DNA of 31,674 nt from Reticulitermes lucifugus. Its lineage: Eukaryota; Arthropoda; Insecta; Blattodea; Rhinotermitidae. Below the pieces are notes generated by a model. That model saw only the letters and a program-made list of their open reading frames with translations, made no database searches and was not told the origin of the DNA. The stretch lies in assembly GCA_026260175.1 (NCBI GenBank), contig JAKCWW010006589.1, positions 284 to 31,957 of the forward strand, written 5' to 3'. Positions 31,618 through 31,674 of the stretch are shown here, one piece after another. A program made the position numbers and the translations under genes. Positions within the stretch are counted from its first letter, which is position 1; the number at the start of each line of letters is the position of its first letter.

Positions 31618-31674
<57 letters not shown>
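31618..31674 (+). repeat. (GT)n microsatellite running off the right edge
   Basis: Perfect GT dinucleotide repeats run from about 31618 to the end (at least 28 units). The true length is unknown because the window stops inside it. Confidence 0.98.

Noticed and set aside
1..31674. CRISPR arrays, bacterial operons or phage-like systems
   Set aside because: The DNA is spliced eukaryotic sequence and no regularly spaced repeats are present.

Overview
This is AT-rich nuclear DNA from an animal, most likely an insect. It has spliced genes with canonical GT-AG introns and many decayed LINEs, foldback repeats and microsatellites. The repeat style resembles cockroach, termite, stick-insect or orthopteran genomes, but that placement is an inference.

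There are two genes, arranged head to head. On the minus strand (3026 down to 1778, continuing off the left edge) are the first three coding exons of a coiled-coil protein. Its N-terminus resembles the golgin GCC2/GCC185. On the plus strand (5748-19444) is what looks like a complete nine-exon gene for a 520-residue single-pass receptor. It has a signal peptide, two Ig domains, a transmembrane helix and a cytoplasmic TIR domain, which is the interleukin-1-receptor / IL1RAPL architecture rather than the LRR-TIR architecture of Toll. The exons join in frame with no stop, and the split tryptophan of Ig1 is rebuilt across the 5.8-kb first intron. No single unspliced reading frame shows this gene.

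Intron 1 of the receptor holds three 5'-truncated non-LTR retrotransposons, all in the sense orientation. Intron 4 holds another RT fragment and a CCATGG-rich minisatellite. The other introns carry repeat remnants.

From about 19.6 kb to the end I see no protein gene. The notable content is a set of foldback elements at about 15.5, 24.8, 26.7 and 31.0 kb, plus a shorter palindrome at 22.2 kb. In each of the four foldbacks both arms carry a hammerhead-ribozyme-like core facing outward (CUGANGA, stem II, GAAA or AAAA, short stem III). In the best cases stem III is self-complementary. The 31-kb element has two well-preserved cores and a 15-bp direct repeat at its edges that looks like a target-site duplication. 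Hammerheads of this kind are known from Penelope-like retroelements and retrozymes. The inverted-pair, apparently non-coding form here is the best candidate for something under-described. The window ends in a long (GT)n tract.
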